Shown here: in pieces, positions 23,861-35,137 of the stretch
Numbering within the stretch: position 1 is the stretch's first letter
Layout: each line of letters opens with the position of its first letter
Source of the DNA: Forficula auricularia
Lineage: Eukaryota > Arthropoda > Insecta > Dermaptera > Forficulidae
Assembly: GCA_024734495.1 (NCBI GenBank)
Contig: JALMQS010000816.1
Location: 7,651,171-7,715,170, forward strand
DNA: 64,000 bases
Reading direction: 5' to 3'
The notes under the pieces: generated by a model
Told to the model about the DNA's origin: nothing
Database searches by the model: none
Seen by the model: only the letters and a program-made list of their open reading frames with translations
Translations under genes and position numbers: made by a program

Positions 23861-24686
23861 ATTTTCTTTGTATTCCTATTCGTGTCTAGTATCAGAATGC
23901 GACCTTGAAAAATCCATTCTAGCCTGAAGAGTGAATATCGACAGAATTTCTTCTCCTATCAGGTGGGGCTATAAGAAATTGCATAAAAAGTCGGTTCGAT
24001 ATTATTTATGCTGATGTTGAAATAACAGTCTGTCAAACAACTTCACCTTTCATGTATCCGAATCGGACATTTGTATTTGTTATTTCAAACGAGTACTAAA
24101 AGTTGAATAGAGTAACAAAAGTTTGGTCCATTAACAATAAGATAATAATGATGGTCAAATTGATAAGAAATAAAAAGTGTGATTTTATTAATGATTAAGG
24201 CCGACGAGCAAAACAAACTCGAGCGATCGGCCTTGTCGCCTTGGAATACACCTGCCCAAGGCGAGGAAGGGTGACCAACTGACCATCTGGTCAGACTAAT
24301 AAGAGATTAGTCGTCTAATTCTACAGAATATATTTATTTATCCATTATTTTGTAAATTATCGCGACATGAAATCGAACTCTGTTTAAAAACTATTATAAA
24401 GAATTTTAAACTAAATTTAGAAAGACTTGCAAATACTTTTCTGAAGAATGGAGAGAAACGAGGCAGAAAATTTAAGATGTACAAAAAGTTTTTACCAAGA
24501 AAGAAATTTAATTTGATAATGGAAAAATTTAAGGATTTGAATTCTATATGAAAATGAAAAAATTATTATAGATTTTATATGTATAAATATTTGAGTCTAT
24601 ACGCCCGGAATAGACGTAAGATACAGTTATTGATTCAAAAAAGTTTCCAATCCGGAGAACTGATTAGATTCTGGGCTATCTAGCTT
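23861..24686. other. AT-rich stretch, no gene seen
   Basis: A short GC-richer patch near 24200-24290 (GGCCGACGAGC, GCGATCGGCC). No gene recognised. Confidence 0.45.
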
Positions 24687-24697
24687 CAGAATCATGA

Positions 24698-24870
24698 TTT
24701 TTTTGGCTTTTAGGTCTTTCTAGCCATCAGCCAATTTACGATACTATTATTTTTTAAATTTTATCTTCTATCTAGGGATCAGATTTTAGCCGGTTGCTGC
24801 GAGTCGGATTCGAACCCGGGTCCACTAGAATAGCAGGTTTGTACTCTATCCTCTCGGCCAACCCCACCCC
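24698..24870 (-). mobile_element. tRNA-derived SINE, minus strand
   Basis: The reverse complement has A box TTGGCCGAGAGGATAGAG and B box GGTTCGAATCC, and ends GGCTAGAAAGACCTAAAAGCC. It is the same family as 15499-15690. Flanks CAGAATCATGA (24687-24697) and CAGAACCATGA (24871-24881) form an 11-bp target duplication with one mismatch. Confidence 0.92.
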
Positions 24871-24881
24871 CAGAACCATGA

Positions 24882-25232
24882 CTTAAAAATAAAAATAAAA
24901 ATATTTTTTGAATGATTTTATATATATTTTCAGGGTTTGTTATGATAAAAGAATAAACAAATTAACAAGTATTTTTCAAGATTAAAGTCCTAAATCCGAA
25001 ATTTTGGTTTGAAATTATTCATTGTAATGAGATTGAATGAACCCGAAAATCGACTTTGGTCACAGAGACATTCCAAAAAAATTTGGCACTACATAGCTTA
25101 TTCAACTTAAAAAAACGAAATCACGGCACTAAGCATACAAAAAATGTCTTTTATACAAAAAAATTGAAAAATTATATTATAAATGTTAGGTATTAATTAT
25201 TTTTTTGACTCTTTTCACGTCCATCCGTTGAC
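24882..25232. other. AT-rich stretch, no gene seen
   Basis: Nothing recognised. Confidence 0.5.
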
Positions 25233-25235
25233 TTA

Positions 25236-25444
25236 GGGCCAGTTGTATGTCGATTTGTAAAGTCTTTATTAAAGTTGACAAAGGGTAAAAACCTTAGAAT
25301 TCACCTTGTGCCCGGCGGGATGCCCAATCAGATGAAAGTGCGTGTCATTTGATTGCCCAGCCGGTCGGGCACAAGGTGAATTCTAAGGTTTTTACCCTTT
25401 GTCAACTTTAACAAAAACTTTATAAACCAACATACAACTGGCCC
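25236..25444. mobile_element. PIF/Harbinger-type MITE
   Basis: A 209-bp, almost fully palindromic element. The ends are GGGCCAGTTGTATGT and CATACAACTGGCCC, flanked by TTA on both sides (25233-25235 and 25445-25447). The arms pair for about 80 bp (AAAACCTTAGAATTCACCTTG and inverse). TIR class and 3-bp duplication fit PIF/Harbinger. Confidence 0.88.
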
Positions 25445-25447
25445 TTA

Positions 25448-26507
25448 GGAAATGTTGTGCTCACTTTACCTCTAACACTTAAAAAAAAACTAATAAAAAA
25501 ATATTCAAACAAAATTTCATATTTAGGTATTTTATATTCAGATTAAAAGCTGATTAGATTTTGGCTTAAATAGGAATAAGCATATTTTTGTGTCTTTTTT
25601 TCTAGTCCTTGATTATTCCTTAATTTTTTTTATCGAACTAGTTTTAAGCCTTTTTGAGATAATATGTAATTTAATCAAATCTTAACAAAAAACATCAATT
25701 TTTTCCCTTTACGATTCCACTATATGTTGTATAATAAAAATAATTATAAATGTAAAAAGAGGGGCATAGGTATGGTCATGAGAATAACCACATCACTTTA
25801 TTTATTTAATTTTTTTTCTTAATTATTTAATGCATTCTATACCCTTATTTATACTTTCTCTCCATCTTCAAAAAATAAAAATATTAAAAAAAAAATTACT
25901 TTTCTTCGGTACTTACCAGTTCTTTCTTTGCAGCAACTCCATTAAATATAGCAAACATTTAATTAGGAAGATTTTTTACGACTCTTGGCTCCCTATAAGG
26001 GCCCCTTTGAACTATAGCTTTCTCTCTCTCCTTTAATACTTTCTTGTACTCTTTTTGTTCAGAGTGGCTTCTTAATTATTCAAAATCAATCATTAAACTT
26101 ACAAGATTTTGAATCAATGATAGAAAAAATCGATACCTGTTCGAGGTAGAATACTAAGAGTGCTCATTAATATGTCTATGAAAACCCAATTGTAGGTTTG
26201 ATGAAACTGAAAGTCCTTTTGAATGAAATTACTAGTTGATTATTTTCGATGCCTCGTGCCAATATGAGTAGAGTCTCTTTCGATGATTTTAATCAAAAAA
26301 ATACTGCTTTATTATTAATTTCATTCACTCTCTCATAGTAGAGAGCAGAAAATATTAATCAGATGTCTATTTTAGTAACAACGACTAATAGATACTGAAT
26401 AATAAATATTTCCAGATTTGACAAGGCGTAGTTTGAAAAAATAATTAAATATCTAATATAAATAATTATTATCATTTCCGTCCATAATTTGCATTAATTT
26501 GAACGTT
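25448..26507. other. AT-rich stretch, no gene seen
   Basis: No gene, RNA or repeat recognised. A short frame at 25830-26036 has no family motif. Confidence 0.5.
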
Positions 26508-26746
26508 TATAATAGGAAAATAAGGACAAGTTTTTATGTGTGACTTTTTTATTTATCAGCCAACGTTTCGTTGACTTTGCAGACTTATTCAGGGCTTCAA
26601 ATAGTCATGCCACACATTCGTCGAAAATTTAGACAAATGTCTGGCATGATTATTTGAAGCTCTGAATAAGTCTGCAAAGTCAACGAAACGTTGGCTGATA
26701 AATAAAAAAGTCACTCATAAAAACTTGTCCTTATTTTCCTATTATT
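26508..26746. mobile_element. Foldback with degenerate hammerhead-like motifs
   Basis: A 239-bp palindrome; the arms start AATAGGAAAATAAGGACAAG. Each arm holds AAGCC/T-CTGAATA ... GAAACGTT-GGCT, one on each strand (about 26556-26597 minus, 26657-26697 plus). Helix I (AGCC/GGCT) is preserved on the minus copy. The core G8 is T and helix II is poor, so activity is not expected. It abuts the family A copy at 26747. Confidence 0.7.
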
Positions 26747-27266
26747 AACCGACTTCAAAAAAGGAGGAGGTTCTCTATTCGATTGAATTTTTTTTTTTTT
26801 TTTTTTTTTGTGCCTATGTTACCTCATATCTCCGCCAATTCTCAACCGATTTTGAAATTTTTTTTGCATTGGGTCCAGTCTAGCTTCCGATTGGTCCCAT
26901 TTTTTTTTCGTTTTTTTTTCATAGGTATTAGACCTTTTTTATTAGGTTTGTTTAGACCTAACCTCTTTGTTTATGAACCGATTTCGATGGTTCTTTTTTT
27001 ATCCGATAGGGGGTGTCTTGGGGATGGTGCCATATTAATTTGATCAAGTTCTGATGATATGATCACTATTAATAACATCACTAAAAAAGAAAAATAAAAT
27101 AATTTTTAAGAAAAAAATAAAAACCGACTTCAAAAAATTAAATGCAACAAATAAAATACACTAAAAGGTATAAAATAATTATTATCTTATTTAGTTACAA
27201 CTAAACGACGAAATATTAACATGAAATTACTTTTTGAAGTTGGTGCCAAACATATACCTTTTATAA
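26747..27266 (+). mobile_element. Family A foldback element, copy 2, truncated
   Basis: It starts AACCGACTTCAAAAAAGGAG. The internal palindrome stops after its first arm (CATATACCTTTTAT), so the right half is missing. Confidence 0.85.
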
Positions 27267-27534
27267 ACTTTCAAATTAATAAATAATGTTTTGTTTTTTG
27301 CTGGTGTTATAGTAGTGTTCCTCTCTCAGACCTTCTCTATACTGAAATTGTTATTTTAGAAAGCGATTATAAGAGGTAGTGTAAGAATAAAATTAATTTT
27401 ATTTGAAAAGATTAATAAAATAATAGTTGGAATTATTTTTTAGGTGTTTCGGAATTATTTGTTTACTAGATGTGAAGTAATAGTGGAATTAAATTAAAGA
27501 ATCCAATTTAACTTGTTTTGAAAGGTGTACATTT

Positions 27535-27578
27535 ATATATAATGTTTCGGTCCCTTTTTCGAACCTTCATCAGTATCC
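27535..27578 (-). ncRNA. Hammerhead-like motif, minus strand
   Basis: On the minus strand CTGATGA (27567-27573), helix II GGTTC with GGACC (one G-T pair), then GAAA followed by CATTATA. The usual CGT of helix III is CAT, a likely CpG decay, and helix I is short. It is the inverse partner of 27752-27797. Confidence 0.5.
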
Positions 27579-27751
27579 GAGATACAAAAAATGACAATTG
27601 TTTATGTTTTAGTCCAAAAAATAATAAGTGTGATGAAAATTTGTTTGTAATGCATATTAGTTTGAAACATTACAGCATTACAAAACATTTTTTCATGACA
27701 CTTATTATTCTTTAGACTAAAACATACACACTTGTCATTTTTTTGTACCTC

Positions 27752-27797
27752 AGGTGCTGATGAAGGTTCGAAAAAGGGACCGAAACATTATATATAA
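27752..27797 (+). ncRNA. Hammerhead-like motif, plus strand
   Basis: CTGATGA (27757-27763), one A, helix II GGTTC/GGACC, GAAA (27782-27785), then CATTATATA. The core is intact but helix III and helix I are weak. It is the partner of 27535-27578 in the same palindrome. Confidence 0.5.
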
Positions 27798-27866
27798 ATT
27801 AATTAAGTATGTTAGCAGGTATTTGGAGAGGAAATAAGTAGCAAATCAAAAAATTCTCATTGATTT

Positions 27867-27907
27867 ACGCGACGTTTCGCCAATTTTATTTTGGCATCAT
27901 CAGGCGT
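27867..27907 (-). ncRNA. Hammerhead-like ribozyme, intact core
   Basis: Minus strand: helix I ACGC with GCGT, core CTGATGA (27897-27903), one extra T, helix II GCCAA with TTGGC, then GAAAC-GTC with the cleavage triplet just before GCGT. All core positions match the hammerhead consensus. Its helix sequences differ from those at 7993 and 47585. Confidence 0.78.
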
Positions 27908-28220
27908 CTAAAAAACACAAAAACCAGAGTTTCAGAGAAAATACAAAAGTTACATAATTTTTTTTCCCTCTTTTTTTCATTTTCTGACTAAATCAACAAA
28001 TGATATTACATGCAACATACCTCAATGATTGTAATTAATTTTAAGATATAATAGATATGCACATATTTCTGAATTAACTCAATTGTAATTGATTCTTTTT
28101 AGGGCCCGAACAATTATTTAATTTATATAAATGTACATATTTCAAAACATATTAAATTGGATTCTTTAATTCAATTCCACCATTACTTCACATCTAGTAA
28201 ACAAAAATTCCGATACACCT

Positions 28221-28850
28221 CATAAATCTTTCAAGCAATTATTTTATAAATTTTTGATGAAATATCAACGCCAAGTCACAAAAGTCCATCGGTACTCAAC
28301 TAAACATTGAAAAAAATAATTTAGAATTGATGTGCTCTTCTTGTTAAAAGGGCCTGGATGGGTCTATCTCACTGAGTTGGGATGTCTTAATCAAAACACG
28401 CCTGTACTGATATTACCTGTAACTGCTCTATGAGGCATCTGCCTGAACTTATAATGGGAATTAGCGACGATACACTTTCAGAAAATCTGGCCCCTCTATT
28501 TCTAGCTTTAATTGACACCTAGTTCCTGATATGGAAAAATCTGTCAAAATTAAAATTGTTTCAACTTGGAAATAATTATTGATGGTGCGGAATTCAAGGA
28601 AACAAAACCTGAATCGGTCTTGTTTCAATATTTTGATCATTAATATCGAAAACTTCACATAAAAAAAGACATATTACAAGTTTCTATGAAGAATAAAAAT
28701 CTGCCTTCCTTATGACTCTATGCTAATTTACTCAAATTCAAATTTTTCATTTCAAAACAGTTCGGCCAATCTTGTTGAAATTTGCATTTAAAGTTAACTA
28801 GAAAGTTAGTTTTGTCGGGGTAGCAGAGTCATTTTCATACAATTAAAAAA
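28221..28850. other. AT-rich stretch, no gene seen
   Basis: No family motif in any frame. Confidence 0.5.
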
Positions 28851-28852
28851 GA

Positions 28853-29080
28853 TAAAATTGAAAGTTTCTTTTTGCCGAGAATAGCAGAATTTTTATAAAT
28901 TAAAGGAGACAATAAAAGAGTGTGTCTTCTGCTGAAAAATACATCAATTGCTTGTTAATCAATTGTAATAGACTGATGAAGAGGGCGAAGTTATCGAAAC
29001 TATAGTTTCTTTATAAATAAATAAATAAATTATTTTTCAACAAGAAGACACACACTCTTTTATTTTCTCCTTTAATTAAA
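28853..29080 (+). mobile_element. Foldback element of the GACAATAAAAGAGTGT family
   Basis: It starts TTGAAAGTTTCTTTTTGCCG. AGGAGACAATAAAAGAGTGT near 28911 is mirrored at 29049-29075. Related copies are at 30821, 47211 and 47935. A hammerhead-like motif sits near its centre (28970-29010). Confidence 0.75.
28970..29010 (+). ncRNA. Hammerhead-like motif, weak helix II
   Basis: Helix I AGA with TCT, core CTGATGA (28973-28979), GAAA at 28996-28999, palindromic helix III ACTATAGT and NTH triplet GTT. Helix II GAGGGC/GTTATC has wobbles and a mismatch, apparently from C-to-T decay. It is related to the perfect pair at 47585 and 47774. Confidence 0.6.
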
Positions 29081-29558
29081 TAACTTGGTGTGAAACCTGG
29101 ACAATTAGAGAATCGGAGAGAAAGAGTTCGGAAAAATAAGAACCTTGTGGAAGAGTCTGAAGAAGAGAAGAGGTCAGATGATGGGGCACACACTGAGACA
29201 TGGGGGACTGCTTAGGGATATCTTGGAGGGGAGGTGGGAAAGAAAAGGGGAAGGGGAAGACCCGGATTAGAATATTTCAACCAAATTGGGGATATGGGAT
29301 GCCAGACATTTAGAGAGGTCAAACAGCTGGCGGGGGACAGAGTCAGTGGAGACGGATTGTTGCATCAAACCAGTCTTAGGACTGTATACTCAATGATGAT
29401 GATGATAATTAAAACAGATTGTTCTCCACTTAATCTTTGAAGTTATATAGATTCTGAAAAACAGTTTTTTATAAAATTTACCTATTCTCATTGGAATAAT
29501 CACTCAATCCCGTCGAATTGGGAAAAAATCAAATATCTACAAGTTTCTTCTATTTAAA
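29081..29558. other. No gene recognised; moderately GC-rich patch
   Basis: A run of G/A-rich sequence (29100-29360) opens a short frame with no family motif. The (GAT)n near 29395 is a microsatellite. Confidence 0.4.
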
Positions 29559-29559
29559 C

Positions 29560-29854
29560 CAGTTGTTCTCAAAGCATGTGCCCATGCGCACCAGTAAGTT
29601 GCGTGACATTCCTAGATGCGCCATAGGAAATCCCAAATAATGTGTGGAATTATTTAAATGATTTTTTACTTATAATATATTTATTTGTTTAGGTTTAAAA
29701 TAAGAGACGTGCAGCTTCAATTTTTTCTTTTTATTTATTTCTCAATATGTTTATTAGCATTTTGGGTATTTATTAGTATTTTGGGTATAGTTCGCCTACG
29801 ATTTTTTGTAAGGCCTCAAGTATACCACGACTTCAAAAAATTTGAGAACCACTG
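29560..29854. mobile_element. hAT MITE
   Basis: The left end CAGTTGTTCTCAAAGC and right end TTTGAGAACCACTG (inverse CAGTGGTTCTCAAA) are hAT-type TIRs. Flanks ATTTAAAC and ATTAAAAA match at 6 of 8 positions. No coding capacity in 295 bp. Confidence 0.78.
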
Positions 29855-29950
29855 ATTAAAAATATATGATATGATTAAATTTTTAAACTTAGAATAATTT
29901 ATCAGTGAAATTTTAGTTGAACTTGTTAAGATCTTTGATTGAAATATCTA

Positions 29951-30648
29951 TCTATATAAATAAAATTAAGGTTTTGTCTGTACATTGGTCCAAATCACGC
30001 AAAATTTTGGTTCCAAGCTTTTCAAGAAAAGGTATGAACGAAAACACCCTCAACAAAATTCCTGTCTGCCTGTCTGTATGCCTGTCTGTGTGTCTGTCTG
30101 GGTGCCTGTGTGTATGTATGTACGATTCAAGTAAAAACGGCTGAAGGGATTATTATGAAATTTCATATTTGCATCAGATGTCTTCTAACTTACGTTTATA
30201 ACGTTTTGATATTTTGACCCCAAAAAGGGATTTGGGGGGGGAGGGGGGGGGCGAACGAATGGAAATTATCAAATAGCTCCCAAAGTATTAACTCTATAGC
30301 AAATTTTCTAATGAGCAAAGTTGTAGGGAATGTGATTTCTGACAACTTTTGTTTGAAAAAATTCCCCCAAAACCACCCCTGGGTTGGTGGAGTATGGGGG
30401 GGTTCGGGGGTGGTAGTCCAGAGAACATAGCGGAGGGGTCCAGAGGTGAGGAGGGCTTTGGTGTGCCTGGGTGGCACAGGGTGGGGCCCAAGGAGCGTAG
30501 CGGGGGTGGGGGGCGGGGTGCAGTGTCGGGGTGGTGATGTGAGGCTCAGGTGCATGGTGTGGGGGTGCTGGTTGGGGTTCGGGGGCGGAGGTCCAGGGGG
30601 CGTAGCCTGGTTAGTAAGAGGGTCGCCGAAGGCGGGCCTTACAGCTAG
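29951..30648 (+). mobile_element. Complete non-autonomous Helitron
   Basis: The 5' end is A|TCTATATAAATAAAATTAAG. The 3' end is a CGCC-GAA-GGCG hairpin (30624-30634) and CTAG|T. The start is shared with the Helitron at 53120 (GGTTTTGTCTGTACATTG, CACCCTCAACAAAATTCC), and the G-rich 3' third with those at 41 and 53120. A TGTC/TGCC microsatellite lies at 30061-30110. Open frames in the G-rich part are compositional. Confidence 0.92.
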
Positions 30649-30820
30649 TGTATATATAAAATATATCACCTGTCTTCGTCTCGAAGGATCGCTAATGAGG
30701 CGAATTTTCAAATTTGTCATTTCTCTAATAAGATATTAAATTTTTTTAATCTCTCCAAGTACCGCTAAGATATTATTTTTTTCCTAAAAATACAAAATGT
30801 GTCCCTGCAAAAGATTTGAG

Positions 30821-30995
30821 TTTGAAGGAGACAATAAAAGAGTGTGTCTTCTGCTGGAATATAAATTTTATTTATTTATAACGATATAAATAAATAAAAT
30901 TTATAATTCCAGCAGAAGACACACTCTTTTATTGTCTCCTTCAATATATAAAATTTCTGCTACTCTCGGCACAAAAACTTTCAATTTAAGATTTT
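30821..30995. mobile_element. Palindromic element, GACAATAAAAGAGTGT family
   Basis: TGAAGGAGACAATAAAAGAG at 30826 pairs with its inverse ending about 30945. The loop is very short and the hammerhead core is absent. The right flank (CTGCTACTCTCGGCACAAAA) matches the ends of copies at 28853 and 47211 inverted. Confidence 0.78.
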
Positions 30996-30999
30996 AGTT

Positions 31000-31285
31000 T
31001 GAGATCACTATATGTACTTCTTCCGGAATACTTATATCCCAAAGAACGATATCAAATAAAATTTATAAAGTAAATAGGTATATGAATGCTTCACTTGCCA
31101 ACTCGAATAACTCAACTTTCTGAATTTTATTAAATTTTAATGTCAAAGCACTCAATTGACTCTTAACTGTATATATTCAAAACAAATTTCTCTAATAATA
31201 AGTATTAACCCCACTAAATGACAAAAAAAATTTGGCCATTGAATAATAATAATGTACATTATTTTATCACATTTCTCCACTTTTT
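31000..31285. other. AT-rich stretch, no gene seen
   Basis: Nothing recognised. Confidence 0.5.
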
Positions 31286-31998
31286 AACCGACTTCAAAAA
31301 AGGAGGAGGTTCTCTATTCGACTGAATTTTTTTTTTTTTTTTTTTTGTGCCTATGTTACCTCATATCTCCGCCAATTGTCAACCGATTTTGAAAAAAAAA
31401 TTTCATTGGGTCCAGTCTAGCTTCCGATTGGTCCCATATTTTTTTCGTATTTTTTCATAGGTATTAGACTTTTTTTATTAGGTTTGTTTAGACCTAACCT
31501 CTTTGGTTTATGAACCGATTTCGATGGTTCTTTTTTTATCCGATAGGGGTGTCTTAGAGATGGTGTCATATTAATTTGGTCAAGTTCTGATGATATGATC
31601 ACTATTAATAACATCACTAAAAGAGAAAAATAAAAATAATTTTTAAGAAAAAAATAAAAACCGACTTCAAAAAATTAAATGCAACAAATAAAATACACTA
31701 AAAGGTAGAAAAATAATTATTATCTTATTTAGTTACAACTAAACGACAAAATATTAACATGAAATTACTTTTTGAAGTTGGTGCCAAACATATACCTTTT
31801 ATGAATCGCACTCGACGGATCTTTAGTACGTTTGGCGGGTAGGCTCGCTTATAGCTATAGTTTGTTTGGCACCGACTTCAAAAAGTAATTTCATGTTAAT
31901 ATTTCGTCGTTTAGTTGTAACTAAATAAGATAATAATTATTTTTCTACCTTTTAGTGTATTTTATTTGTTGCATTTAATTTTTTGAAGTCGGTTTTTT
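31286..31998 (+). mobile_element. Family A foldback element, copy 3, full length
   Basis: It starts AACCGACTTCAAAAAAGGAG and ends GAAGTCGGTTTTTT. The internal palindrome (31660-31998) is centred on GGCGGGTAGGCTCGC near 31840. This is the best-preserved copy in the window. Confidence 0.88.
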
Positions 31999-32930
31999 AT
32001 TTTTTCTTAAAAATTATTTTTATTGTTTTATGGAGTTAATCGATTTGGTAAGTGAAACTTTCCAGATCCTTCCAAATTTTTTTTAATCAATTTAATTAAA
32101 ACATATAAATTATCTTTGAGTCCTTCACAAAAGGGTTAACTATAAAATTGATTATTCACATTACAAGTGCTATAAAATTATTTTTTCATATCATTTCAAC
32201 ACATTTATGTCAACATTTCGTTTGGAGGTCTCCAATCATTATATAAGATTAAATCTTTGATCAAAATATAATTCATTATTATTATTATTATTATTATTTT
32301 AGCTAATATATACTATATCTTTCCTTTTACGAATAAACCTTCAAATTTTATTTGAATTTAATTTGAGACAATCCAAGTCAACTTGCGCAAGACTCAATTT
32401 TGGAGAGAAACAGGAAGCCTAATGTAGTCGCATTCTTGGCAATAAAGAAATAAAATATTAATCTAAAAATGAGTTTCATTAAAAATTTATGAATAAGTGG
32501 ATTTTTTTATGAAAATGATGAATGTCAAAACATTAATAAAAGTCTTCAGTTGAAAGAGATATTTCGAAACAAAAAAAAAGATTTGTTTGCTTCCTTCAAG
32601 CAAACTAATTATAAATATGCGAGGTTGGTAAAAGAGAATCTACCTTTGAAAATTGTAAAAAATCCATCTTCATATCATATACCTAGCCAATGTCGTAAAA
32701 AATATATTCATAACAATTAATTTGATTCGAAAAAGGACTTTGGTATAACCTCGAAATGTATAGAGGTATTATATTTAATTATTATCAATCGTTTCTTCAA
32801 TTGAGATTACATTAAATTACTTTTCCAAGGACCGTTTCGTCTACTTCTGATTAAACTTGGATTAGAGGACAACTTAATTTTACAAACAGCTATCAGAATG
32901 ACTCTGTCTGCACAGTGTATATTACATGTA
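31999..32930. other. AT-rich stretch, no gene seen
   Basis: A (TTA)n run lies near 32275-32300. No coding feature recognised. Confidence 0.5.
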
Positions 32931-32935
32931 TATGG

Positions 32936-33110
32936 GGCATTCCACGCCAAATCGGAAGGTTTGAAAAATTTTAAATGTTTGATTTCCTTAATTTTATGAC
33001 ATCTTTTAGTACCCATCAAAAAACTCTTCCTAATAAATTTTGAAATTTTTTTGATCATCGGTTCAAAAGATATCGAATTTTTTCAAAAATGCCCCAAATT
33101 TAAAGTTTTT
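32936..33110 (+). repeat. Half copy of the 16704 foldback
   Basis: GGCATTCCACGCCAAATCGG, CATCAAAAAACTCTTCCT and TTTGATCATCGG match the left arm at 16704. The mirrored arm is absent. Confidence 0.82.
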
Positions 33111-33459
33111 TTTTGAAATTTTTAGAAAAAAATACAAAAATATTATTTAAAGTGTTTTTATATGCGATTTTTGAGTTTGAAAATTTTAATCTTGTTTTTG
33201 AAACTGTATGTAGGTACTCTTTGATTTTTTTTGATAATTTTTTATTTTAAACTTCTATTCATTCTACAAATTTTAAGACCGGGTTGATAGTGGCCCTATG
33301 ATAATTACTACTTTTTTTTTCGATTTTCGATTTTTGATTTTGATTTTCTTTCAATAAACTAAAATACTAATTATTTATTTTAAATACCTGTTAACGATAA
33401 AAATCAATTCAAAATAACTAAAAGAAGAGAACTCAATACCAACAAGCGTCTTAATTAAA
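33111..33459. other. AT-rich stretch, no gene seen
   Basis: Nothing recognised. Confidence 0.5.
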
Positions 33460-33990
33460 GTAATTATTGATAGATGAAAATCTCAATAAAATAGTTTGTT
33501 TACATTTTTTTAAATTATTTTTATTTTTAATTGGTTTTTTAATTTTAGATCCCACTAATATTTTATACCAAATATTGTTATATTATATTAAAATTAGGGG
33601 TTTTTTAATTAACAGGTGTCTAAATCATAACATTGCAGGTGTGCTTACAAATAAAGTGGTTGAAAGGCTTTATTTATATAACTTGGAAACAAATCTTATT
33701 TAATTTTATGTTTTTATTTCAGATCCTATACGATTATTTTTTATTATTATTTTCCTAAATGCTTATGTGGGGTGGGGCGGAGTGGGGGCGGCGGTTGGGA
33801 TGCAGTCGTGCGGGCGAGGTGCGTTGTTTTGGGGGGTGGGGTCCAGGGGCGTGTATTATATATATTTGTATTTTTTAATTTGGTTACCGTGCATCGCTCG
33901 GTGGCTCCAGGTACTGTTTGAATAAATCAAAAACAAACACTTGCATTACCGAGCATCGCTCCTTATTCCAAGTACTATTTTTTATAATAA
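33460..33990 (+). repeat. Helitron-derived fragment with G-rich tract
   Basis: AATTGGTTTTTTAATTTTAGATCCCACTAATA resembles Helitron interiors near 50805 and 59785. A G-rich tract spans 33768-33855, then CGTGCATCGCTCGGTGGCTCC, also at 21085-21110. Neither a TC start nor a CTAG hairpin end is intact. Confidence 0.55.
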
Positions 33991-33999
33991 TTTTATTGA

Positions 34000-34185
34000 A
34001 CCAATTATTTTACATGAATTAATGTATACTTTGTATTTGAGCTTCGACTTCGGAGATTACTTCTCCACCATCGACTGTCCTCTTTTTAGTCCTTGTTTTT
34101 AATAAGAGGAAAAAACTAATTAAATAAAAAACCTCTTTTCCGATAATTATTCCAATTCCCACCAAGTACTATTATATTATGTGAG
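34000..34185 (-). repeat. Inverted copy of the satellite unit of 53.7-56.5 kb
   Basis: The reverse complement contains GGTGGAGAAGTAATCTCCGA, ACAAGGACTAAAAAG and TACATGTATA-like AT sequence, in the order of the satellite unit. It is a single unit, like that in the Helitron at 59875-60070. Confidence 0.72.
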
Positions 34186-34931
34186 ACAAATATTGTTTTG
34201 TTATTATTTACTCTTATTTATTGAAATCTGGGATCTAATCCGGTTGTTTTTGTTTAATTTACATTGCTCATCTTCAAATATACTTTAGAAATATCGAGCA
34301 TCTGGTGAACAGCGATTTGATGAATTATAAGTATAGGTTTATGACATGCTGTCTTATGTTTAATTTTCATTCTATGGCAAAAAAATACATAGCACGAGTC
34401 TGAAAAATTCAACTTTTTTCAAGCCCAACTCTTTATATTTAAATTTAGGGAGGAGAACAAAAAAAATAAGGAAAAGGAAGTGGAATAAGTTAAATATTTA
34501 TAGTAAGAGAGCGAAGCTATTTCTAAATATGGGATGTCATTGAGGAGGAGGTCCATTGTACTCGGAAACTGTCACTACCTGATGACCTGTCATTTGTATT
34601 CAATGATTTAGAGATCTTTAACGTACAAGTCGTGTCCAAAGGTTTTATTTGCTTCCAAATTGTCACATGGAGCCAACTCCAAGAAACTAATCGTGAACCT
34701 GTTCTTAATGTAAGCGCGATGGGAAAAAATTAAGTGTTAAATCGAGGAGTACCAAATAAACAGATTGAAAATAAAACAATCTTGAGTAGGAAATTATATT
34801 CAGTGCATTTGTTGATGTTATTTGTGAATTATTCTCCAAAATGTATTATATCACAAGAAATCCATGATTACATATTTTCATATTTTAGACTTTCCAAACT
34901 GTTAGTAAATTACGTATAATTTACTTATAAA
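34186..34931. other. AT-rich stretch, no gene seen
   Basis: No gene recognised. Confidence 0.5.
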
Positions 34932-35137
34932 CAGTGGCGTAGTCAGAAAATTTTCATGGGGTAGGGGGCCTGTATGGTAAAGTAAAAAGAACATATTTCT
35001 TGATTCAACATATGAAATATATTTAATTACGGTTAGCTTGCCATAAGAAACGGTTTGTCGTTGCCGTTACTCATCCCTGGACCCCTGTCCTTGCGGGGTT
35101 CTGACCCCCACCCCCATCCCTCGTGGCTACGCCCCTG
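34932..35137. mobile_element. MITE related to the piggyBac relic
   Basis: The left end is CAGTGGCGTAGTCAGAAAAT and the right end GTGGCTACGCCCCTG (inverse CAGGGGCGTAGCCAC). Positions 34993-35030 (AACATATGAAATATATTTAA, TTACGGTTAG) match 22290-22322 of the piggyBac relic. Target duplication is unclear. Confidence 0.65.

Larger units (their letters stand above)
27442..28220. mobile_element. Long-inverted-repeat element holding three hammerhead-like motifs
   Basis: About 70-bp terminal inverted repeats: 27442-27511 starts AGGTGTTTCGGAATT and is mirrored at 28151-28220. Inside is a second palindrome (27525-27805) with an inverted hammerhead-like pair, and a separate single motif of another sequence family at 27867-27907. 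No protein. Confidence 0.8.

Noticed and set aside
24440..24470. CTGAAGA followed by GAAACGAGG
   Set aside because: Spacing too short for helix II and no matching helix I.
30196..30739. Overlapping long frames on both strands
   Set aside because: They sit inside the G-rich end of the Helitron at 29951 and mirror each other; no protein motif.
34574..34600. CTGATGA at 34578
   Set aside because: No helix II or GAAA within range.
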